Assembly: GCA_036003365.1 (NCBI GenBank)
Contig: DASYSL010000001.1
Coordinates: forward strand, 1 to 20,616
From: DASYSL01 sp036003365
Lineage (GTDB): Bacteria > Eisenbacteria > RBG-16-71-46 > DASYSL01
Reading direction: 5' to 3'
DNA length: 20,616 bases
Of the stretch, positions 6,628 to 12,804 are shown one piece after another; positions within the stretch are counted from its first letter, which is position 1, and every line of letters starts with the position of its first letter. The translations under genes were made by a program, and so were the position numbers. The notes beneath the pieces were generated by a model. It had not been told where the DNA came from, searched no databases, and was given only the letters and a program-made list of their open reading frames with translations.

Positions 6628-7825
6628 TAGGATGGTGGGCGCCAGTCCGACGGCGGAGGCGGCGACCGAGCCGCGCTACCTGCCGTTCTCCGAGCCGTGG
6701 ATCGGCGAGGAGGAAATCCAGGCCGCCGTCGAGTGCCTGCGCTCGGGCTGGCTCACCAGCGGCCCCAAGGTGGCCGAGTTCGAGAGCGCGTTCGCGCACT
6801 ACGTCGGCGCGCCGCACGCGCTGGCGGTGAACTCGTGCACCTCGGCGCTGCACCTGGCGCTCGAGGCCGTGGGGGTGAAGCCAGGCGACGAGGTGATCAC
6901 GAGCCCGATCACGTTCGCGGCCACGGCGGCGGTGATCGAGCACTTGGGCGCCAAGCCGGTGCTCGTGGACGTCGAGCCCGACACGCTGAATCTGGACGCG
7001 TCTTTGCTCCCGGCGGCGATCACCTCGCGCACCCGGGCCCTGCTGCCGGTCCACTTCGCGGGCCAGCCTTGCGACATGGGGCCCGTGCTGGAGACGGCGC
7101 ACGACCACGGCCTGGCCGTGGTGGAGGATGCGGCGCACGCGCTGCCCGCCACCTACGAGGGCCGGCGCGTGGGCACGATCGGCGACATCACTTGCTTCAG
7201 CTTCTACGTGACCAAGACCATCACCACCGGCGAAGGCGGCATGGCCACGACCGCCAATCCCGATCTCGCCGAGCGCATGCGCGTCATGCGCCTCCACGGC
7301 ATGAGCAAGGACGCGTGGAAGCGCTACTCGCGCGACGGCTCATGGTTCTACGAGATCACCGCGCCGGGATTCAAATACAACCTGCCCGATCTCCTGGCCG
7401 CCATCGGCTTGCCGCAGCTCGAGCGCTCGGACGCTTTCCTCGCCCGTCGCGAGGCCATCGCCCGCGCCTACGACGACGCGCTCGCCGGACTTCCGGGCGT
7501 GCAGACGCCGACGGTCAGGCCCGGGCGCGAGCACGCCTGGCACCTGTACGTGATCCAGATCGATCCGGAGACCGCGGGCGCGGACCGCGACACGGTGATC
7601 CGCGAGCTGACCGCGCGCGGTATCGGCACCTCGGTGCATTTCATTCCGCTGCATCTGCACCCGTATTACCGCGACAAGTACGATTACCGCCCCGACGACT
7701 TCCCGCGCGCGCATGCCGCCTTCCGCCGCCTCGTCTCGCTTCCGCTCTTTCCCAAGATGACGGATGGCGACGTGGCGCGCGTGAGCGAGGCCGTGCGTGA
7801 CATTGTGGAGGCATCGAGGCCATGA
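6617..7825 (+). CDS. DegT/DnrJ/EryC1/StrS-family sugar aminotransferase
   Basis: This PLP-dependent nucleotide-sugar aminotransferase has 402 residues, the normal family length. Visible hallmarks are the opening PFSEPWIGEEE, RSGWLTSGPKVAEFE at about 42-56, VNSCTSALHLAL at about 71-82, the VEDAAHA motif at 169-175 (Asp contacting the PLP ring) and the Schiff-base Lys K200 in SFYVTKTITTGEGG. It should transaminate a 4-keto-6-deoxy sugar nucleotide made by the dehydratase domain encoded next, like PglE, PseC or WcfR. The ATG at 6617 overlaps the ATPase stop and has GGGA upstream. An in-frame ATG at 6632 is an alternative, and the one at 6566 is too deep inside the previous gene. Its TGA overlaps the next ATG (ATGA, 7822-7825), so coupling is tight. 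The exact sugar and C4 stereochemistry cannot be read from sequence. Confidence 0.93.
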   Translation: MASSRMVGASPTAEAATEPRYLPFSEPWIGEEEIQAAVECLRSGWLTSGPKVAEFESAFAHYVGAPHALAVNSCTSALHLALEAVGVKPGDEVITSPITFAATAAVIEHLGAKPVLVDVEPDTLNLDASLLPAAITSRTRALLPVHFAGQPCDMGPVLETAHDHGLAVVEDAAHALPATYEGRRVGTIGDITCFSFYVTKTITTGEGGMATTANPDLAERMRVMRLHGMSKDAWKRYSRDGSWFYEITAPGFKYNLPDLLAAIGLPQLERSDAFLARREAIARAYDDALAGLPGVQTPTVRPGREHAWHLYVIQIDPETAGADRDTVIRELTARGIGTSVHFIPLHLHPYYRDKYDYRPDDFPRAHAAFRRLVSLPLFPKMTDGDVARVSEAVRDIVEASRP

Positions 7826-10266
7826 AGCGCTTATTCGACATCGTGATGTCCGGAGCCGGGCTCATCGTGCTCGCTCCCATTCTCCTCATCGTGGCCGCGG
7901 CGGTGAAGCTGAGCGACGGGGGAGCCGTGCTCTTCAAGCAGGAGCGGGCCGGACGCAGCATGAAGCCGTTCCGCATCTTCAAGTTCCGCACCATGGTGGA
8001 GGACGCGGATCGCGTGGGACCGGCGATCACCTCCGCCCACGACGACCGCATCACGCCCCTGGGCGCATTCCTGCGCAGGAGCAAGCTCGATGAGCTGCCG
8101 CAGCTCTTCAACGTGCTGCGCGGCGAGATGAGCCTGGTCGGGCCCCGGCCCGAGCTCCTTCCCTTCGTGCGTCTTTACGAGAACGACTTCAAAGACGTGC
8201 TGCGCGTGCGGCCCGGGATCACCGACGTGGCTTCGATCACGTACCGCAACGAATCGGATCTCCTGGGCGAGAGCGGCGCGGCGGAAGACCATTACGTGAA
8301 GCGCGTTCTCCCCGACAAGCTCCGGCTGTCCAAGAACTACGTGGAGCGCGCCTCGTTCCTCTACGACATCAAGCTGCTGTGCCAGACGGTGCTGATTCTC
8401 CTGTGGCCGTCCAAGCCCATGGAGCGTCTGTTCGCGCGCCTGGGACGCTTTCACGGTGCTCTCACCATGGCGGTGCAGGGTCTGATCGCCATCGTGGCCA
8501 ACGTGGCGGCGTTCTGGCTGCGCTTCGAAGGGCCGCCGCCGGCCGACGTGCGCGAGGTGGCCGCGCGTGCGCTGCCCATGCTGGTGCTCGTCCGCAGTAT
8601 CTGGTTCCTGGTCTTCCGTCTCGACCGTGACCTCTGGCAGTACGTGGGGGTGCGCGAGCTGGCCCGCATCGGGGCCGCGGTGCTCCTCGGCTCCGCGTCG
8701 CTCGCGCTCCTGGCTTCGACGCAAGGACTCCTGCCCGGATATCCACGCTCGGTCGTGCTCCTGGATGCGCTCGTCTGCATGACGGGTCTGATCGGCGTGC
8801 GCGTGCTGCGCCGCCTGCACCGAGAGATCCGAAACGGCGTCGTGGCCACGCGGCGCGTGCTCCTGGTGGGCACGGGCGACCACACCGAGCGCGTGTTGCG
8901 TGAGCTGCTCGGTCCGTCGCGGACCGACGTGCGGGTCGTCGGCTTGGTGGCTCAGGATCTTTCGAGCGTGGGCCTCAGCATGCACTGCGTGCCCATCCTG
9001 GGCTCGGCCGAGCAGCTCGAGGACATCGTGCGCGAGCAATCTCCCGACGAAGTGGTGGTCGTGGCCAGCGACATCTCGGCGCAAACGCTCGAAGACACGA
9101 TCCGGCGCTGCCGCGGCGCGCGGGGGCCGGTGCGCGTCATCCCCGGGCACGATGGCATCCAGTGCAAGCCGGAGCATTTCTCCCACGTCGAGGATCCGGA
9201 AGCCGAAGAGCTCTTGTTCCGTGACCCAGTGCACGTGGACTGGGATCACGCGCACGAGAGTTATCGCGGCCGCCGCCTCCTGGTGACCGGCGCGGGCGGA
9301 TCGATCGGCTCGGAGATCGCGCGCCAGCTGGCGGCCTGCGAGCCGGCGCGCCTGGTGCTCTTCGAGAAGCACGAGGAAAGCCTCTACCACATCGATCGTG
9401 AGCTTAGGGCTCGCTACCCCAATCTCGCGCTCGAGCCGGTGCTGGGCGACATCCGCGACGTCGAGCGCGTCGAGATGACGTTCGCCGACACCAAGCCCGA
9501 GATCATCTTCCACACCGCCGCCTACAAGCACGTGCCCATGCTCGAGCGCAATCCCATCGAAGCGCTCAAGACCAACGCGCTGGGCACGCGCATCCTCGCC
9601 GAGGCCGCGGGTCACGCGGGCGTCGAGCGTTTCGTCAATATCTCCACCGACAAAGCCGTCGAGCCGGTGAGCGCGCTGGGAGTTTCCAAGCGCATGGCGG
9701 AGCTGATGCTCGCGGGCTTGGCCGGCAAGAACGACACGCGCTACATGACCGTGCGCTTCGGCAACGTGCTGGAGTCGAGCGGCAGCGTGGTGCCGCTGTT
9801 CCGCGAGCAGATCCAGCGCGGCGGTCCGGTCACGGTCACGCACTCCGAGGCCACGCGCTGGTTCATGACCGTGCCTGAGGCGGTGCAGCTCATTCTCGAG
9901 GCGGCGACGCTGGGACGCGGCGGCGAGGTCTTCGTGCTCGACATGGGCAAGCCGGTGCGCATCGTCGATCTCGCGCACGCCCTCATCCGCCGCTACGGCT
10001 TCCGCCCGGACCGCGAGATCCCGGTCGTGTTCACCGGACTGCGCCCCGGCGAGCGGCTGTTCGAGAAGCTCTTCCACGACCACGAGACCATCTGGAAGAC
10101 GTCGCATCCGCGCATCCTGATGGCCGCCGACAAGAACGGCGACGTGGTGCCGCGCCGTCAGGAGGAGTTCAACCGTCTCATGCGCTTCTTCTTGGAGGAG
10201 CGCGATCTCGCCACGACGCCCGACGCGGTGCGCCTGGCGCACGACCTCGAACAGGCCTGTGCCTGA
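7822..10266 (+). CDS. Fused phosphoglycosyl transferase (PglC/WcaJ-type) and UDP-sugar 4,6-dehydratase (WbpM/PglF-type)
   Basis: This 814-residue fusion contains two complete enzymes. Residues of about 1-195 are a monotopic phosphoglycosyl transferase: a hydrophobic re-entrant helix at about 4-30, FKQERAGR, FRIFKFRTM, the catalytic Asp-Glu pair D90/E91 in KLDELPQ, and SLVGPRPE. It transfers a sugar phosphate to undecaprenyl phosphate. Residues of about 205-814 are a full-length membrane-bound dehydratase of the WbpM/CapD/FlaA1 type. This part has four TM helices (about 213-233, 249-266, 282-300, 309-329), a first Rossmann domain (RRVLLVGTG at 344), then an SDR domain with VTGAGGSIGSE (488-498), HTAAYKHVPMLE and STDKAVEP (608-615). 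In the SMK-type triad of this family the Met position is Leu here (L619, with K623). The start forms ATGA with the aminotransferase stop. The two enzymes bracket the aminotransferase step, suggesting channelling of the first sugar. Confidence 0.93.
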   Translation: MKRLFDIVMSGAGLIVLAPILLIVAAAVKLSDGGAVLFKQERAGRSMKPFRIFKFRTMVEDADRVGPAITSAHDDRITPLGAFLRRSKLDELPQLFNVLRGEMSLVGPRPELLPFVRLYENDFKDVLRVRPGITDVASITYRNESDLLGESGAAEDHYVKRVLPDKLRLSKNYVERASFLYDIKLLCQTVLILLWPSKPMERLFARLGRFHGALTMAVQGLIAIVANVAAFWLRFEGPPPADVREVAARALPMLVLVRSIWFLVFRLDRDLWQYVGVRELARIGAAVLLGSASLALLASTQGLLPGYPRSVVLLDALVCMTGLIGVRVLRRLHREIRNGVVATRRVLLVGTGDHTERVLRELLGPSRTDVRVVGLVAQDLSSVGLSMHCVPILGSAEQLEDIVREQSPDEVVVVASDISAQTLEDTIRRCRGARGPVRVIPGHDGIQCKPEHFSHVEDPEAEELLFRDPVHVDWDHAHESYRGRRLLVTGAGGSIGSEIARQLAACEPARLVLFEKHEESLYHIDRELRARYPNLALEPVLGDIRDVERVEMTFADTKPEIIFHTAAYKHVPMLERNPIEALKTNALGTRILAEAAGHAGVERFVNISTDKAVEPVSALGVSKRMAELMLAGLAGKNDTRYMTVRFGNVLESSGSVVPLFREQIQRGGPVTVTHSEATRWFMTVPEAVQLILEAATLGRGGEVFVLDMGKPVRIVDLAHALIRRYGFRPDREIPVVFTGLRPGERLFEKLFHDHETIWKTSHPRILMAADKNGDVVPRRQEEFNRLMRFFLEERDLATTPDAVRLAHDLEQACA

Positions 10267-10282
10267 GCGGGAGGGGACGGCC

Positions 10283-11653
10283 TTGTCTTCGATGACCCTG
10301 GCTCGCCCGCGCTGGAGCGCACGGTCCGTGGCGCGGAGCGAGCCGTTGACCGGCCGCGGCTGGGGGCTCTACGCGCTGATGGCGCTCGCGCTCTCGCCCG
10401 TGGTGCGGCCCATCGGGCCGGGCCAGACGGCGATCGTGGATTTCCTCAACGCCGGCGCGATCGTCTGCTTCGCTGCCATCGTTCTGGTCCACCGCGTGCC
10501 CATCCGCTTCCCGTTCTTCATGCCCATCCTCTTCATCTCCGTGGGCTCGCTCATCGCCATGACGAACGCGGTGTCGATTGGCAATGCCGTGCTCGCGATC
10601 TTTCAAGACGCCTATCTCTATCTGTGGTTCGTCATGATGGTCGAGATCCTGCGGCGGCGGCCGGGAGACCAGCGCGACCTGCGCATGGCCTGGATTGGCG
10701 TCGCCGACGTCATCGCCGTGGTCTGCATCTTTCAGGCGATCGGATTCCACCAGGGCTTTCCGCGCACCCTGCTGTCGCCGCAGGGCAGCCGCACGTTCGG
10801 GCTTCTCTACAACCCGAACATGTGCGCCGACTTCCTGGCGCTGAGCGCCTTCGAGCTGCTCGGACTGCGCCGCCAGGCGCCGCGCTGGTTTCTGTGGCCC
10901 TCGGCGCTCCTGTGGACGGTGGCCTTCCTCTCGACCAAGTCGAACGGCGGCTTGGTGGCGCTGGCGACCGGGCTCGTGGTGTGGGGTCTGGTGCGCGCCC
11001 GCTACGCCGGGGCCCAGGCGGTCTACCGCCTGGCGGGCGCTGCGGCCATCGGGGCCGCCGTCGTGCTCGCTCTCTGGTGGTCGAGCGCCGGCTTCGGCGT
11101 GGGCGGCAAGCTTTTCGAAGGCTTGAGCCATCAAAGTTACTTGGCGCGCATGTCGCACAGCGGTGAAGAGCGCGGCGCCATCTGGCAGCGCCTGGAGGAG
11201 AGCTTCAAGAAGACTCCGCTCGGCATCGGACCGGCCAACAGCACCATGCAGCCTCTGGATGTGAGTCAGCAGGAGCGCGCCGGCGTCTTCATGTCCAAGG
11301 AGTCGCACAGTGACTATTTGGGCTACGCCATCGAGCGTGGCCCGATCGCCTTTCTCGGTCTCCTGGCCTTCACGTGGATGGCCATCGCCCACGTGCTGCG
11401 CGGCCGGCGGGCGCTCGAGCAGCGCACGGGAAGCGTCGTGGTGGCCGGGATCATGCTCGCCGCTCTCACCGGCGGACTCGTCGGCTCCAGCGTCCACTCG
11501 CTGGTCATCGAGAAGCTGCACTTCCGCCATTTCTGGGCCTACCTGGCGGTGATCGTCGCGCTGACGACACCGACCGACTCCGAGAGCCAGGAAGCCGAGC
11601 CGAAGGTGGAAGAAGAGGAGCCGGCATGCGCGTCGTCGACATCGTCAATCTGA
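10283..11653 (+). CDS. O-antigen polymerase/ligase-like membrane protein (Wzy/WaaL superfamily)
   Basis: This is a polytopic inner-membrane protein of about 456 residues with roughly ten to twelve hydrophobic helices. A large periplasmic loop lies at about 270-345, followed by the Wzy_C-like stretch SKESHSDYLGYAIERGPIAFLGLL. This arrangement fits the O-antigen ligase/polymerase superfamily; in this locus polymerisation of flipped repeat units (Wzy) is the natural role. Such proteins have little sequence conservation, so ligase activity cannot be excluded. I chose the TTG at 10283 because GGGAGGGGA at 10269-10277 is well placed for it. A GTG at 10259, overlapping the previous stop, and an ATG at 10292 are alternatives. 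The C-terminus is acidic (EPKVEEEEP), and the last 28 bases overlap the glycosyltransferase start. Confidence 0.85.
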   Translation: MSSMTLARPRWSARSVARSEPLTGRGWGLYALMALALSPVVRPIGPGQTAIVDFLNAGAIVCFAAIVLVHRVPIRFPFFMPILFISVGSLIAMTNAVSIGNAVLAIFQDAYLYLWFVMMVEILRRRPGDQRDLRMAWIGVADVIAVVCIFQAIGFHQGFPRTLLSPQGSRTFGLLYNPNMCADFLALSAFELLGLRRQAPRWFLWPSALLWTVAFLSTKSNGGLVALATGLVVWGLVRARYAGAQAVYRLAGAAAIGAAVVLALWWSSAGFGVGGKLFEGLSHQSYLARMSHSGEERGAIWQRLEESFKKTPLGIGPANSTMQPLDVSQQERAGVFMSKESHSDYLGYAIERGPIAFLGLLAFTWMAIAHVLRGRRALEQRTGSVVVAGIMLAALTGGLVGSSVHSLVIEKLHFRHFWAYLAVIVALTTPTDSESQEAEPKVEEEEPACASSTSSI

Positions 11654-12804
11654 GCTCCTCGGCTCACTCGCTCCTCAAGGAGCGCGTGCTGGCCCTGCGC
11701 GCGAGCGGCGTCGACAACCGCATCCTGTGCATGGACGGACCCTACGTCGCGGCGCTGCGCGAGGCCGGAATCCCGGTGCACACGGTGCCGCTGCCACGCG
11801 GTCTCCATCCCTGGCGTCTGGCGCGTGCTACGGCTGAGATCGCGCGCTATCTGCGGCGCGAGCGCATCGACGTCGTGCACACGCATTGCTCGGTTCCCGG
11901 CGCGGTCGGGCGGGTGGCGGCGTGGCTCGCCCACGTGCCCGTGATCGTGCACACGGTGCACGGCTTCCATTTCCACGAAGGCACGCACTGGACCAAGCGG
12001 CTTCCCTTCCTCACCGCCGAGCGGCTGTGCGGCCGCATCACCGACACCCTGCTGACGCAGAACCAGAGCGACCTCGATCTCGCCGAGCGCTTCGGTATCG
12101 GACCCGAGGAGCGGCGGCGCCGCATCGGGAACGGCATCGACCTGTCGCGCTTCAGCCCGCGGCCAGGCGCCTCGCGCGCTCCCGGCGAACCGTTCGTGGT
12201 CACCTGCGTGGCGCGCTTCGAGCCGGTCAAGAACCACAACATGCTGTTCGAGGCGGTGCGCTTGCTGCATGCCGAGGGCATCCCATTGCGTCTGCAACTG
12301 GTGGGGGAGGGAGCCGGGCTCTCCCGGGCGCGTCGTCGCGTGGTCGATCTGGGCCTCGAGGGCGCGGTCGACTTCTTGGGTTATCGCGATGACATTCCGC
12401 GCCTTCTCGCCGGCACCGACGTCGCCGTGCTCACCTCGCGCAAGGAGGGCATCCCGCGCGCCGTGCTCGAGGCCATGGCCATGGCGGTGCCGGTGGTGGC
12501 CACGTGGGTGCCGGGCACGCGCGAGGCGCTCCGGCCGGGAGAGACCGGTCTGGCGGTCGAGCTGGACGACGTCCAGGGACTCGCCGACGCGCTGCGCACC
12601 TTGTTCGCCGATCCCGAGCTGCGTCGCCGCCTCGGTGAAGCCGGGCGCCGCGTGGCGCTCGAAGAGTTCGATGAGCGCCCCATCGCCGAGGCGCTGCAGA
12701 AAATCTATGGCGCACGTCTGGCGAGCCGGGAAGCAAAGCGCGCGGCCTGGGTGCCGCGAAGGTCCGAACATGGTCTCCGAGCCGATTCCCGCCCCGGCCG
12801 CTGA
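11626..12804 (+). CDS. Glycosyltransferase family 4 protein
   Basis: This is a retaining, GT-B-fold glycosyltransferase of 392 residues. The N-terminal acceptor half has VDIVHTH-like IDVVHTHCSVPGAVGR at about 81-96 and HTVHGFHFHEG. The donor half has VARFEPVKNH at about 195-204, LVGEG at 225, and the EX7E pair E274/E282 in SRKEGIPRAVLEAMAM. The ATG at 11626 follows GAAGAGGAG (11612-11620). A longer open frame back to 11374 is inside the polymerase gene and is discarded. It overlaps both neighbours (28 bases upstream, 35 downstream). It is the only glycosyltransferase in the window besides the phosphoglycosyl transferase domain, so it probably adds the second or a later sugar of the repeat unit on the cytoplasmic face. 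Donor and linkage are unknown. Confidence 0.95.
   Translation: MRVVDIVNLSSSAHSLLKERVLALRASGVDNRILCMDGPYVAALREAGIPVHTVPLPRGLHPWRLARATAEIARYLRRERIDVVHTHCSVPGAVGRVAAWLAHVPVIVHTVHGFHFHEGTHWTKRLPFLTAERLCGRITDTLLTQNQSDLDLAERFGIGPEERRRRIGNGIDLSRFSPRPGASRAPGEPFVVTCVARFEPVKNHNMLFEAVRLLHAEGIPLRLQLVGEGAGLSRARRRVVDLGLEGAVDFLGYRDDIPRLLAGTDVAVLTSRKEGIPRAVLEAMAMAVPVVATWVPGTREALRPGETGLAVELDDVQGLADALRTLFADPELRRRLGEAGRRVALEEFDERPIAEALQKIYGARLASREAKRAAWVPRRSEHGLRADSRPGR

Noticed and set aside
7831..10242. An 803-codon open frame on the - strand opposite the PGT-dehydratase gene
   Set aside because: It has the same shadow composition with no recognisable domain, while the + strand gene is unambiguous. Other long - strand frames (for example 3953-5425, 5098-6618 and 18951-20540) were rejected for the same reason.
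11374..11625. Upstream extension of the GT4 gene
   Set aside because: The extension is Arg-rich shadow sequence inside the polymerase gene. The ATG at 11626 has a good ribosome site and begins the expected GT-B strand.
12269..12769. Upstream extension of the flippase frame
   Set aside because: It is out-of-frame sequence of the GT4 gene. The flippase begins sensibly at 12770.
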